A stretch of DNA of 64,000 nucleotides from Nematostella vectensis (GCF_932526225.1 NC_064039.1:5965001-6029000), one strand, 5' to 3'. Counted from the stretch's first letter, positions 24,901-37,117 are shown. Translations and numbers: made by a program. Notes: generated by a model not told the origin, from the sequence alone.

Positions 24901-26082
24901 CTTTCTTTCAATTAATTAAAAAAAAAAAACTTTGTGAGCACTTAATAAAATCAAGTGAGAACAAACATTAAGCAGTAAGAAGAATTATAAGCTTACTGTA
25001 AAAATTGAAAATATTTCTCAAAGAAAAAGAAATATTCTGTGCTAGTTTCCGGTGTATGGAAATATTATCACCACAAAAGTTTCAAGATGGTAAGAAATTC
25101 GATAGCCCAAAACACGCGACCTCTATTTCGTACACGAATCGCCTTTTGGGGATTTTTTTTGGAAAAGTAAGTGTAGTTTTTGATTTGGTGGCCTTTGAAG
25201 GTTAATTCACCCAGGGTAGAAGACACGAGTGCCCTTGTTCGATAATGATTGGTTGATCGAGTATTCTAATGCCATGCAGGAATATTAAATTCGACATACC
25301 GCCCTATCGGGGTTTAGGCGACATGCTCGCGAATTTATCCCTTCGCATGCAATTTTTCTTTCCCCAATAAAATTCAACCAAGAGCAATAAATACGCTAAG
25401 ACCGACCTGTTGTTCACTGAGTGTGGTTATATTATCTTGTAAACTATGTAGTTTTTTCTGTAAGTCGGGATTCTGTGGAAAAGAGGAGAACATAAATGTT
25501 TGAAAATATTTCCCCAACTATAGACGACCAGAGAAACAATTCTAATTGTGAATTGCTAATTCTTTCAAGTCCGCGATGTGAAAGAGCCCGACAAACTCCA
25601 TACCTTTGGGTCGGTCTTTATTTGTTGAACGACAACCTGAAAAAAGAACGCCAAAGTTAACGGAAAACCCTGGTTCTAAACCCGTAAGAAACTTTCACGA
25701 CCTCTGAAACATGTAGTCAAAACTCTTTGAGGGGAGGGATAAAGGGTAAAATAGAATTGATTAAATATGAACAAGCCAAGAACAACACACACACAACCTC
25801 AAATTTCCCAGCTAAGCTTTCAAAACCCGCTAAAACTCGAAAATATTTCGATAAATGAATGAAGTTGACCCTAAAACTCGAGCACAAATTTATAGAAATG
25901 AACACTCAGCCAAGTAAACCGTAGCGGGAACAGTTTTGGGTAAAATCTGCATATAAAACACTTGTGGCCGAGCGCATAGCCATGTCAACAAGGGAAAGAC
26001 TACTATAAGAAAGAAAGCCTCTACATGCCTGGTGTTCTTGGATTTGGCACCGAAGTTGTGCTTGTAATTTTTCTAGCTCCAT
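18907..26082 (-). CDS. PHF21A: PHF21A/BHC80-like PHD-finger chromatin protein, 14 exons
   Basis: In vertebrates PHF21A (BHC80) is a subunit of the LSD1-CoREST complex, and its PHD finger reads unmethylated H3K4. Exons in transcript order: 26029-26082, 25604-25636, 25407-25472, 23714-23755, 23147-23338, 22571-22807, 22432-22483, 22247-22326, 21902-21953, 21624-21763, 20677-20826, 19985-20063, 19719-19822, 18907-19008. They total 1383 nt, 460 aa, with phases consistent. The N-terminus [10 protein letters not shown] and a coiled coil to about 65 match the family. [11 protein letters not shown] is a possible SUMO site. KRQERKRR is at about 230-236, an AT-hook KRGRGRPPK at 266-274, the PHD finger at 317-366 (CxxC, CxxC, HxxC, CxxC all present), then [12 protein letters not shown] and a C-terminal coiled coil. 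Vertebrates also have PHF21B; this looks like a single ancestral form. The first intron has a GC donor. Confidence 0.94.
19273..19712. repeat. 44-bp tandem array, about ten copies
   Basis: The unit GGTACATTAGGCTACAGAAG plus a variable ACATGTGTA segment repeats with a 44-bp period (for example at 19400, 19444, 19525, 19569, 19613, 19657 and 19701). It begins a few bases downstream of the 5' splice site of PHF21A exon 13 in the gene's direction, but does not contain that site. Confidence 0.85.
20360..20707 (-). repeat. 71-bp array, five copies, each with the PHD-exon 5' splice site
   Basis: CACTTGGGAC occurs at 20397, 20468, 20539, 20610 and 20681, an exact 71-bp period. In gene orientation each unit has the last 27 nt of PHF21A exon 11 (codons GMWICPKCK), then the donor GTAGGG and about 44 nt of intron. 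The copy at 20681 is the one in frame with the PHD finger. All five donors are intact. Confidence 0.92.
21288..21560. mobile_element. MITE with 22-bp inverted ends, 5-bp target duplication and internal 29-bp repeats
   Basis: The left end GATACCCTGGTTCCAGAGCC and the right end, read in reverse, differ at one base over 22 bp. ACTAC flanks both sides (21283-21287 and 21561-21565). The inside is a tandem of about seven copies of a 29-bp unit (GGTTGGCCACTAAATAGAGA plus GACGTTTGA). It sits in PHF21A intron 10. Confidence 0.8.
26027..26028 (-). other. GC 5' splice site of PHF21A intron 1
   Basis: Exon 1 ends CACCAG and is followed by GCATGT. Using GC keeps phase 0 and gives the family-conserved junction (…QEHQ then [11 protein letters not shown]). 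The nearby GT at 26023-26024 would shift the frame. Confidence 0.7.
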
Positions 26083-26928
26083 TTCGGCGCTTACGGGACC
26101 GTAGATGAAGATTGTTGGCTTACTTTGGTGATTTTACTCAGAGTGGTAGAGGGGTGAGGGGGCCATATGCAGCGAATACCCGGTCTTTGGCATGAGTAGG
26201 AAAAGTGAAATGGCCTGTGACGTCACAGGCTACTGCTGTTTTATTCACGATCAAAGTCCCGGATGTGACCAACTGCACTTTGTTTTTCCTTCGAAATAAT
26301 ACAAAAAAAAAAAAAAAAAAACAGAATTAAAACTGTTTCATTCTATACTGTAGTTTACTTTGCATTCGTTCGTATATCCTGAGTCCCCTAATTTACTTTC
26401 TGAAAAATAACAAAACAAAATAAAGAACACTCTTATTTAACAAAACTTTAATAAAAATAATAATAATAATAATGGTTTATTACAGATTCCAACAATTAAG
26501 AGGCTCTTCTTCTGTAAGATACTTACAATTAACAATATACACTACAATATACACTACTGATAGAAAAAATTCTAATATAGTAAGTTCTAAGTTATAATAT
26601 CTATATGCAATTTAAGAATATGTATATAAAATGTCGATTAAACGTGTATTCAAAGTGACTGTCTTAAATCCTTCGGGGCTCACAACACTTCCAAGTTGAA
26701 AAAAGAAAGAAACAGCTTATATTCCTGGAATTTCACTCTTTTACCTTTTCTCAATAATTTATCGAATGTTCGGAAAACCTACTTCCGTTTCCGTTGTAAG
26801 GTAGATACCACAGGGCTCCCGGTCCTAGCAACAACGACAAGCTTTTTGGTCAGTCTAATTACTTTCCTCATGAAACGAAGATTATGGAGTCGCAAAACGG
26901 GGATTTTATTTGATGATTTTGATAGACA
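26083..26928. promoter_or_regulatory. Divergent promoter region, PHF21A and the 252-aa gene
   Basis: 846 bp separate two start codons facing away from each other. It contains an A-tract near 26302-26320 and an AAT microsatellite at about 26455-26473. Sharing of one promoter is inferred from layout only; no specific element was recognised. Confidence 0.45.
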
Positions 26929-27687
26929 ATGGCTTTTTTACCCAGATCAAGGAAGACATTCGGGATCCCTGTTCGGAGGCAACCCGTCCCTGAGGTTTTA
27001 ATGGACACGAGAAGCTTTGTTCGACAGGCGCCATGTTTATTACCACATAGAACAACAAACACTGTTCAACAGCGCCTTTGGTTGGATATCACCGAGCTAG
27101 ATACGACCAATATAGAGCACAAGGACGAGCAATATAACAGCAATATGTGGAAGAATTTTAAGTTCGTTCGATCAAAGCAGAGCGCAGCAGAGAGTTCGAA
27201 AACACTCAGCCCCCAGCCAAAAGAACGAATTCTGAAGCAGGGAGACGCTCGGCTGATAGACATGGAAACAGATCACCATGTGCGTGGTAACATTGCTGAT
27301 ATATACCCTTTAAAAGTACCGCATCCTTCAAGGATAGGTGACAACACTTACGATAAATTCTTAGGTGAGGCAAAATTGACTGAGAGAAAGCGCAATCGAA
27401 TCGCTCGTCAACTACAGAATTCGCAAGATTTTCGGATCAGACAAATGAAGATTCGAAGCGAGTGCAGGGCCCCTCCCCTTAACTGGGAGGGGGAAATTGT
27501 CCCCCCACAGACATTCCGACGGTACCCACACCGGTTTAACTATGACCAAGAAGAGGATGAACAAAAGCTCTCTTACAGCTATGTGTCGAAAAACACCAGA
27601 CCTTATACCGGATCACCTGGGTCCGAGTATCAACGGTATGGTACCCCCTGGAAGGATGGTCTAAGAGGGAGAAAACCACCCCCTTAG
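26929..27687 (+). CDS. Unrecognised single-exon basic protein, 252 aa
   Basis: The ATG at 26929 has A at -3 and G at +4, and an in-frame TAG lies two codons upstream, so the start is firm unless spliced. The protein is rich in Arg, Pro and Gln, with FGIPVRRQPVPEVLMDTRSF near the start, a basic segment (TERKRNRIARQLQ) near residue 150, and a C-terminal half with RRYPHRFNYDQ and GTPWKDGLRGRKPPP. No signal peptide or membrane segment is evident. The style recalls ciliary or sperm microtubule-associated proteins, but I cannot assign a family. It is head-to-head with PHF21A and tail-to-tail with XRCC6. Degenerate copies of its 3' coding end follow it. Confidence 0.72.
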   Translation: MAFLPRSRKTFGIPVRRQPVPEVLMDTRSFVRQAPCLLPHRTTNTVQQRLWLDITELDTTNIEHKDEQYNSNMWKNFKFVRSKQSAAESSKTLSPQPKERILKQGDARLIDMETDHHVRGNIADIYPLKVPHPSRIGDNTYDKFLGEAKLTERKRNRIARQLQNSQDFRIRQMKIRSECRAPPLNWEGEIVPPQTFRRYPHRFNYDQEEDEQKLSYSYVSKNTRPYTGSPGSEYQRYGTPWKDGLRGRKPPP

Positions 27688-28684
27688 AAATACAGTTTGA
27701 TGGAATGTGTATGAGCTAGAGTAAGAGGTCTGCCAGCCAAAACACCAGACCTTATACTAGATCACCAACATCTGAATAACAGTAGTGCAGGACCCACAGA
27801 AGAATGGTTTAAGAATCTGCCTGGCCTAAGACACCAGACCTTATGATAAACCTGGGGTTAGAGTATCCATGTCAGCTTGGAAACCCCTGAATGGATGCCC
27901 CTTCCCTAGAATACTGAAAGCCTCCTGGGATAAATCCTACCTCTAAAGAGCCTCATGGGAAGTGCTACACATCACAGAATAACAGTGGCAATTACAGGGG
28001 AGGGGATGTGGGTTGCACACCGCCCCTTATGAGAGATTGAAATAATATTAAGAGTTACCTTCTCGATTTTTTATCTCTTCAAAACCCCTTATAAAATAAA
28101 CCAACCTCAAGCATTTGATATAAAGTATATATGGTGCAAATATGTTTGGAGTACCCAGGAAACCAGAGCCTCCAGACTTCTCTCGCCCAATGACAATCAG
28201 CCAAATCATCACAGCATGTTTGAAGTGAAAGGGAGTGACAATCTCCATGGACCTTGATAAGGATACCATTGATTGTCTTAAGCTTTTTAGTCATGTTTGA
28301 CAAAAATGGAATAAGACTAAATACAGTGAGGATACAATCTCTGAGGGGTAGTATAGAGATCAGCTTTTGATATTACTCTGATACTATACTATGATATTAC
28401 TGACTTTACTTTGCAATGAAGGCAACAAACAGCTGGTTGAAAATTCTTGTGCCAAGTCAATATTTTTTTACAAATTCATGTACAGCATTTCAATTTTAAA
28501 TTTACCTATTTACAAGCAGAGAATATTGTGTGTTCTGTAAGGAAAATCAGGTTTTAATAAAATTATCACTACCTACAACCACTATATTTTTTTTATCACC
28601 AACAAAATCTGTGTCCTATGTTAAGTGCACGATTGCCTTTCACTCACTCCTTTTGATTTAAGGTTTGGGTAAAAAAGATGATAT
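27688..28684. other. Convergent intergenic region with decayed copies of the upstream gene's 3' end
   Basis: AACACCAGACCTTATAC, present in the coding end at about 27592-27610, recurs at about 27741 and, as GACACCAGACCTTATG, near 27829. Each is followed by diverged sequence similar to the last 60-80 bases of the gene, now without an open frame. The rest is AT-rich 3' flank of two converging genes, with no gene recognised. Confidence 0.6.
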
Positions 28685-31600
28685 CTAGACCCCAAAGTGA
28701 CGGTTTATAGCATCGACCAGATCCGCCTTTTTTGTCCCACATTTGATCCCTTCTTGTTTTGCAAATTCACGTAGAACTGGGACAGTGAGTTTTGACAACT
28801 GAAATAAGAATAATAATATGAGAAAAATTACCCTTCCTTTTATCAACTATTACTAGTATTTATCACAATGATCAGAGTGTCAGGGCACTGATGTAAGACC
28901 AGATAAAGGAGGTAACTTATTCTTTGACTTATAACTTTTTAGGGGAAAAGGGACATATATTTTTATCAGTTAGACAAGATATTATTTATTTATTTTGACT
29001 TTCAAGAACCATTAAATCCTACTTGAATTATTTGATTTTTCAGTTTAATATCTCATTAAACCACACCTCCCACCCCCTCCACACACACACACCCCTCAAG
29101 ACCTGGTACCTACCCTCTAATAACCCCCCTCCACACACATAAACCCCCCAAGACCTGGACCTGGTACCTACCCTCTAATTACCCCACCACACACACACAC
29201 ACCCCTCAAGATCTGGTACCTACCCTCCCACTAAGTGCTTCCTGTCTGATATCCACAGGCTGACCATCTTGTTTGCCTCTCTTGGCAGCACCTCCAGCAG
29301 CACCAGCCTTAAGTCAATAACACTATCTTAAGTTTTGTAATTAATTTGACTAGAAGCAAATCACCAATACCAAGAGCCCTGGTCTCTCCTGGTCTGAAGA
29401 AGGCAGGATTAGAGCACATTCATGGTGTTATTTTTAAATGAAATTTTAACCTTTCGCTTTGCTCCAGCCTTTGCTTCGGGATCATAGTTTTCAGGATAAA
29501 CAAGTTCCTTGAATTCTTGTAGAAGTTCACCAGCTCTGCGGTCAATTCGCTCAACATCAGGGACTGAAACCAAATTACACTCAGGATATAATAATATCCA
29601 CTTCGATCCTTCCCTTGATTCATTGCATTGTTATTCTTATATTCATATAAAAACCCTTTAAAATCAAGAGAAAGATCTATTTTACACAAGATGCACAAAA
29701 TGGCACAGTTTTGCTTGGTACTTTCAAAACTCATTAAATGCATCAGTCTTACCTGTCAAGTCATTAACCTCTTCTGGGGCATCTCTGTCCAAGGCAAGAG
29801 CCTCAAGACTGTTAAAGTGTTTCTGAAGAGCTGAGCAAAGAGGTGAATTAGCCCAAAGGGGTGGTTACTTTGATTATATTACAGCCGCATTGTCACCAGT
29901 TTACTTTCAGAGGTCTGACAAAAACCTCAACCATTAAAAAACAAAAGAATCTATTAGAATCCAAGATATTAACAGGCCATCCGCTCTAAATTATCAATCA
30001 CATCCTAAAAGAAACTTCCAATAGACACACTGCTTTTAATATTTTGAAATATTTTTCGTGTTTTCCATTAAAAATCATCTGATATTGTTAGGTAATCGAC
30101 CGGAAGTAAACTGGTGACAATGCGGCTTTAAGTTATTGGAGGGGAGTCATTTTGAATTAACATATAAAATGGCTTGAACTTACTTGGGTTCTCAAATGAT
30201 GTGCTATCAAATGTGAAGTGCAGCTTTCTTATTATTTTCTGAGCCTTCTCAATCTGGTCTTCCGATACTAGGAAACAGGTAGAAAAAGATGGTAATGTGC
30301 CACCTTCACTGTTACGTTCACCTGGTTATTATCCTTAAATACCTGATTCTGCTTAAAAATTTCACAAACTTTGATCTTGCGAAATTTAATGGATATAGAA
30401 AAATAATACTAATGGACATCTTATAATAATAATAATACTCGCTTCTACCTTACTGTAAGACTACCCTACCCTACATCATTTTTTTGGTAAAAAGGAAAGT
30501 CACTTGAATTTCACTTGAACTTTGAAAAATTAAATTCCCTGCAAATACATTTTTTTTCAGCGACCTCAAAATTTCAGACTAAAAGAGTGTGTGAAATATT
30601 TGCATGAAAAAAGGTATTCTTTAGTTTTTTTTTCAATGATACTACAGTTAATAATATAATCATTTGGCACACAGTGACTCTATATCAGCCAACAGTCAAC
30701 CGCATCCAGCCTCATATATTTTCATCCACCCTCAGTTAGCTGGCATAGCACAGGCTATGCCAACCAGTGTTATTATCTGGCTTGACCCCCAACCCACCTA
30801 GAAAGAGTTCATCAATGGTTCATACATAGCATGGTTCATACCTTCTGGTTTCTTGGGGTATTTGAGTTTCCTCATATCATCAGCAAACGGAAGGAAGATA
30901 ACATGGAATCCGGGTGGAGTCACCTGAACATTACTGTCATCATACTCCTCTTCCTAAACCAATAATGCATTAAAATGACAATTTTTCCAACTGCTACCAC
31001 CTAGAATTTAGAATACCATGTTCATGTCTTCCATAATGATGAAAACGTGGCAGATTCAATTCCATTGTTTGGTGTACAGTGGATGAACATTACGTTTTAT
31101 GTACCTATTACTAATAAATATAATAATAAATAAATAAACATCATAATAATGTAAATAAAATAATAATATAACTAATAATTTTATATATACCTGAGGGAGA
31201 AGTGCAACAAAACTTGGGGCTGCTGAGCCTCTTGGGATGTACCGGCAAATAGGAACAACATCTCTATCCAGACATTTGGTCAAAAGGGCAGAAAAAAGTG
31301 TGGTACTACCTGTGATTGACTGCAATAAAAACAAATAACGATTACATCACGGATTACATCACGGGTGGCCCAGTGTGTGGAATCAAGATTGGCCCAGTGT
31401 GTTAGCGCGTCAGCATATGGGGCCTCTCGCCTCTGCTGAATCGGGGTCGATTCCCGGTCAAGACATGGATAGATCTTTTTGTTTCTCAGCCCTGAATTTG
31501 ACTAGTTGAACGTATGTGAGCATACAAGAAGCTTGTGTTCCTCAATTCTCCAGGAATTGACGTTCTTAATACATAACAGGATTTTAAATGTGAAGCGCCT

Positions 31601-34600
31601 ACATGGTTTGTATAAGCGCTATATAAATGCTATATTTATTTATTATTTACATATAGAAACATCAAATTAAAAAAACCTCATATAACAATAACACATAAAA
31701 AGCACAATTGCAATAACAAAAAAGCAATAATGATATACACACAGATTAAAACAATGTAAAAAAAAAACAATAATAAAAACAGCGAATATGTGACAAATAA
31801 AAAAAATAAATAAATAAAAACAATAACACCAAGATGTAGAGTGTAAAGACAGATAGAGTGTAGAGTGAGTCAGAATAAATATGATTACTTAATAGGGCAT
31901 TATAACACATGTACAGTAGCTTTCCTTTTACCTTTTCATCTGGGTATATGAAGTGTGCTGGCTTTACATGGTAGAATCTTTTCAGTGTTACCCTAGGCTT
32001 AAACCCCATCAGTAGCAAGCCTAGATGGATACACATGGTATTACAAACTCCACATAGTATACTAACAGTGAGAAAAAAAAAACATACCAGGATCACCAAA
32101 TTTCTTCATGGAAGCTACCTCTTCCTTTTCAAATATTATCTGCATTTGAATGAAAATAAAAAAAAGTTAGTTACAAAGGCCAGTGCAGACAACTTAATTG
32201 GTATCACCATAGTTACTAACTACAGTATCACTTAACCTTCTCTCCACCAAACTTCTGATAGAATTTTATATCTGTTGGCATCAGCTCGGCACCAGTATCC
32301 TGAATAACAAAAAATACACACACAGATCACAATAGCTCTTAATTAATAACCCTTCTTAGGGTAGGGGGGGGGGGCTCATCGGATTGAGGGATTGAAAAAA
32401 AATTAGTATCCTTTTTACATCAAATAGGTGTTTTATATCATGTGTATACCCAGTATTTCCTTGGGGGTAGGGGTGCACAGTCGTTTTATGGAAAATGCAT
32501 ATGAAAAATGCATAATACACTATTGGGCAGTTGAAGAGGAGTGTGAACACACCCTGCACACACATCTGTTTATATGTGGTTTACAGATGTTGCCAATAAC
32601 ATAATTCTTTTTACTTTAAAACCAACATACCTTACAAATGTATTTGGTGTGGACTTGGCAATCTTCATTTGTCCGACTGTCGAGATTAACATAGCTGGAT
32701 TTTGTAGCTGATCGGCACAGATTAAATCTAACATAAAAAGGGAAACAAATAACAAGTTAAGACTGTATAAGTTTCATCTTCAGAATATCACACTATTCAA
32801 TTTCGCAAACAAGAGATTTCTAAAGAGTTGAATGTGCTACTCACATGTTCACTCCAAACTCAACACCCTCTGATATTGTGAATGGTATACTTCCCATTGA
32901 CCTTTTCTTGTGATCTTTCTTTTGAACTCTACAGCAAGAAAAGAAAATATTACCTCAGATAAAAATGTCTCCTTTAATGTCAGGTCCCTGTAACATCCCT
33001 TACAGATTTATTATATGATGGTAGAACCCCACAGTATGGATACCCAATCAAGGGCATGGCGTATCTAATTAAAAAAGGACACCTCATTATTAAGGGCAAG
33101 GGACATGCAATTAAATTAGGACAAATTGTTATTAAGGATAAGGAGTATCCAATTAAATAAAAACAACTCACTATTAAGGGAAGAAGTACCCAATTAAATA
33201 AGGAAAACTTGCTATTAAGGGAAAGGACTATCCAATTACATAAGGACAACTTGTTATTAATGGAAAGCAGTACTCAATTAAATAAGAACAACTTGTTATT
33301 AATGGAAAGCAGTACTCAATTAAATAAGAACAACTCGTTATTAAGGGAAAGCAGTATCCAATTAGATAGATATAGATAGATAGAAACTTTATTAAAGTGT
33401 CATAAACAACCTCTAGCCGGGGATAAAACCCCTACTAATTGGGGGACACAAAAAAAGATAAAATTATAAAAATTATACTGATTATTAAAAATTTAAAATT
33501 GTAGATTCTTACTGATAAAGCTAAATAAATATATATATATATATATATAAATACATGTAAATTGATTGTAATCTATATGAAATTATGAAAAAAAATTGAC
33601 TAGATTTAAAAATTATCATGTGGAACATAGGGCACAGCCCTTACAATTTTCTATAAATTCGAAATCCTTTTTTCTCATAGTCACTTTAAAACTTTTTAAA
33701 CTGTCAATTGATCTTTCTGCCCTAGGTAGGCTATTCCATAGTTTAGCCCCCATATATCTTAGGGAATGTTTCCCGTAAGTGACTGTATTAAATCTTGGTA
33801 TAACGAAATCGGACAATCTTAAATTATAGTTCGTGTTTTTTTTTAGAAAACAAATCACTAATCCCAGATGGACAAAGGCCATTTTTAACTTTGTCCTTTA
33901 CATAAGGACAACTCGCTATTAATGAAAATCAAGACCCAATTAAATAAGAACACCTCGTTATCATGGCAAGGGACACTCAGTCAGTTCCACAGGTACAGAT
34001 GAAAGAGAAATCCACACTTTCTGTAAAATTTTGATCTGCTTTATGATAACACAATGTTAATTAATGTATCTTCTAAAACCTTGACTGGACTCAGCATATA
34101 AGTCCAGTCCAGAGTCTGTTGGTCCCAACACATGGTTTCACAATACCTGCGTAAGAGCTCTTCAAATTTCTCAGCAGCGTTTGATATTCTACCATCTTCG
34201 TCTTCTTCAAATACCACAATGTCCTGCAATAAATGGATGGATATAGAGAACTACATATATGCACCTCCGTCAAATTACGGCAAGAGACAGATATGGGTAC
34301 ATTGTCTCATGGATGGGGTCAAGACAGACGAGACAGAGTCAAGCAATTGTCGAAAAGTACCGTCCATGGATTTACATTGATACATGCATTACAGTATTGC
34401 AACAGCAGTGATGGGTGTGTCTCAGGGGCAGGGATCAAGACAGACAGGACGGAGACAAACATGGGTCAAAATTTGCTTACTGTACCTGGTAGAATGCACT
34501 GGGATCAAACGAGCCTCCAGCAGGCAGCATGCTCAGCAGCTCAATGTTAATACCAACTTCTCTTAAATCCTAGGAGATATGCTCAGCATGATGACAAATG

Positions 34601-37117
34601 TCCATGGATATGATAACAAAGGCAATGATGATGATTATGATAAGTAATGGCGGGCATTAAAACATATAATAACACTTGGGTTATAATGACACAATGAGGA
34701 CAATAACAATGATGATATTTATGGAAACATGATGGTCATGACAACATTGTTGTCAGCATTGATAATGATAATTAATAATGTTGAAAATAAAGGCAGTCAT
34801 AATGGTAATATGGCAATGATATTATTAATGATGACAACAATGATGTTGATGATAATAAGAGTGATGGTAGAGGATTATGAACAGATAACAATCTTACCTC
34901 TGCCTTAGTCTTTGCTCTTTTCTGCGATTTAAAGTATGGCAACAATAGATTAATGACAAGTAGATAAAATAAAGACAGAGATTTTTGTCGGTAAATAAAG
35001 AGAAAGTGAACTAGGAGGTTCACATTCCATAACAAAGGAAAACATACTTGAAGATGAAGGTCATCAATGTGAGGATGGTCACAGTTTGTAAACAGCATAA
35101 TTCTCTTGTGACTAACCTTCTGCGTGCTATAAAAATGTAATTAGCTTATTAGCTTATTTTTTAAAAAATTCATCCATGTGATGATATCTTACTACCTGGT
35201 TGTTGGGACATACTGTAATCATCCTGAACATGGATCCCATACCATTGGATAAAGGTAAAAGATTTCATGCCATTAAGACATTGGATAAATAGGTATTATA
35301 CAAGGATTAAATGCCATTGAAAAAACATGTTGGATTTAACAAATTTCCCATAGTTTTCCGTGGTATGTACTGTACACGTACACACAACAATATTCGTCTC
35401 ATCATGATTAAAATGTTGTGGAGTCATGAGGTGTTTAGCAACACAAGTAATTCATACCATTGAGAAAGCATGTTGGATATACTGTAGGTATTGTACAAGG
35501 ATTTCATAACATTAAGAAAACATGTTGATATGGGAATGGTGCAAGGATTTCATACCATTTAGAAAACATGTTGGATACACTGTAGGTATTGTAAGAGGAT
35601 TTCATACCATTGAGAAAACCTGAAAAATATACTTGTATGTACTGTACAAGGATTTCATACCATTGAGAAAATATGTTGGAGCACGTCCATAGAACATCAC
35701 TCAGAGAAAACCCAGTGTTGTGTCCAAAATTACTGCTAAAATCATTACAGTTATCATCTGCAAGATAGAGAAGACAAACCATGTTTCACTCTGTTTACCA
35801 CCCAGTGGTTCATCATCATGTGTGATTGATAAATAAAACACACAAAACAATAAAACAGAATTCATGTGGGTTTTATGTTAACTTTCGATTGATCCATATG
35901 ATATATTAAACAGGAAACTTGTGCTGAAACGGCCCAGTTTGACTACATGGAATTAGCAGTTCTGATCATATGGTTAATTGAGCAGTAATCAAGTGTGGTT
36001 ATTTGAAAACCAGCCTATGGTTGAAGCTTTATTTTGTCTTCAATGAGACTCCACTATACTTTCCACTATAATTGTTTTGATTTAGAATTATACTTTTATT
36101 AAAAAGTTCTTAAGACTTTATTTACCTTCTAAGAACTTTTCAAGTTCAAGGATGCGTGATGCATCTGGCTGATCCAGCTCCTAAAAAATAAGGAATTAGC
36201 CTTCAATGAAAGAAAAAGGAAATTTAGCATAATAATTTACCTGAAGAATGTAGACATGCTTGAAGTCTGTCTTGTTTTTATGCTTCTCCTGATTATAAAA
36301 TATTAGTGTTAGATAAGTGTAAAGATAAGTTATTGTTGTTACAATGCTTGTTTGATAATCATCAAAAATGTTGCGGATCCAACAGGTGGGGCCTTGTATG
36401 GCGCAGTTGCTCGGGTGCAAGTCGTGTAGACTTTTCATGTCAAGAAAACATGAACAGTATCAGAGCAATTATAACTCACTGTTGCAAAGAAGACAATGGC
36501 CATCAAATCCTTATCACTGCTGATAATCTTGTTCTTCAGTACATTAATAGCACACTATAAAAAATATTTTAAGCAGGTCAAATCAGGTATGCACTAGGTG
36601 AACACCACACTTAAAGAATGTCAATCATCCACTCCTTTGTCATTGTTTATTACTGAAAAAACAGGGATTTATTTGCAAGGAAACTTCAAAATAACATTGT
36701 ACGAATGAAGTCTGATATGTTATTGAGGATATTTGATTGAAAATATCTTGGTTACTTGCTTGAATTAGCTGCTTTGTGTGACTTGCCATTGAGCGGGAGC
36801 ATAAAGTTGCGGCATGATTGGCCTTCTTTAAGTAAACACATACCTTGATGACAAGTTGGAATGGAATTTCTCCGTTGACAGGCTTGAACATCAGTGGTGA
36901 GCAGTCTATCGCAAAGAGGAGGCAGTCCTTCCCTTGCCAACCACTCTCCTTTAATATCAGAATAATAACATGATTGGAAATACCATGATATATATTCAAA
37001 CCAATATTCTCTTGTGATGATGACTGTGAAAATTACCTGAGAAGTTTCTGTTTCCTCTTCACCATCTTCAAAATCAAACAGGTCCTTCATGGCTGAACCA
37101 AAGTTATCAAAAGCCAT
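28685..37117 (-). CDS. XRCC6: Ku70 (XRCC6), DNA end-binding subunit, 22 coding exons
   Basis: Ku70 pairs with Ku80 to ring broken DNA ends and recruit DNA-PK and ligase IV in non-homologous end joining. Coding exons in order: 37037-37117, 36844-36948, 36480-36554, 36241-36288, 36126-36180, 35661-35757, 35048-35126, 34898-34921, 34486-34569, 34147-34223, 32845-32928, 32631-32727, 32237-32299, 32088-32139, 31932-32020, 31191-31319, 30842-30953, 30184-30267, 29753-29830, 29451-29563, 29224-29307, 28685-28798. They total 1824 nt, 607 aa (human 609), with phases consistent. The N-terminal vWA domain includes [15 protein letters not shown] and [10 protein letters not shown]. The Ku core contains [31 protein letters not shown] and the [11 protein letters not shown] helix. 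The C-terminal SAP domain (571-607) reads [17 protein letters not shown]. An acceptor sits two bases before the ATG, so a non-coding 5' exon lies upstream. Confidence 0.96.
29095..29223 (-). repeat. Short repeats containing the XRCC6 exon 21 5' splice site
   Basis: TGGTACCTACCCTC occurs at about 29104, 29162 and 29212 (the functional site), separated by CA-rich sequence. In gene orientation each has GAGG followed by GTAGGTACCA. Only four to five exon bases are included, so derivation from the junction is weaker than at the other loci. Confidence 0.6.
29882..30129. mobile_element. MITE of about 248 bp with 24-bp inverted ends
   Basis: AGCCGCATTGTCACCAGTTT near 29883 is complementary to AAACTGGTGACAATGCGGCT ending about 30127, with no mismatch over these 20 bases. 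Flanks are consistent with a TA or TTA target. It lies in an XRCC6 intron and contains no coding sequence. Confidence 0.75.
31371..31660 (+). repeat. tRNA-derived SINE-like element, copy 2
   Basis: TGGCCCAGTGTGTTAGCGCG and a B-box-like GGGTCGATTCCC match the head of the copy at 15821. The tail ends in an AT-rich TATTTATTTATT run. It is antisense to XRCC6 within an intron. The B box has diverged, so it is probably inactive. Confidence 0.6.
32995..33965. repeat. Degenerate tandem array of about 45-50 bp units, split by a retrotransposon
   Basis: Units like CAATTAAATAAGAACAACTT plus GTTATTAATGGAAAGCAGTA recur from about 33000 to 33365 and resume at 33899-33965. They lie in the XRCC6 intron between exons 10 and 11. 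Confidence 0.75.
33366..33898 (-). pseudogene. 5'-truncated non-LTR retrotransposon, 3' end only
   Basis: On the minus strand, 33882-33616 translates to a fragment with [22 protein letters not shown] and a C-terminal CKGCALCS. This is the common C-terminus of LINE reverse transcriptases in aquatic invertebrates. It is followed by a 3' UTR and ends in a TCTATC-type microsatellite (33364-33390). Truncation at the 5' end is typical of target-primed insertion. It lies inside the tandem array above. Confidence 0.75.
35225..35680 (-). repeat. Repeats of about 50 bp, each carrying the XRCC6 exon 6 5' splice site
   Basis: In gene orientation the exon 6 end TTTTCTCAATG plus donor GTATGAAATCC recurs downstream at about 35600, 35550, 35506 (donor altered) and 35452, with more decayed copies to about 35230. 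The functional junction is at 35660/35661. Units also share TACAGTATATCCAACATG. Confidence 0.85.

Noticed and set aside
30740-30765. Hairpin TGGCATAGC…GCTATGCCA
   Set aside because: A 9-bp stem in AT-rich intron sequence; too short to be meaningful alone.
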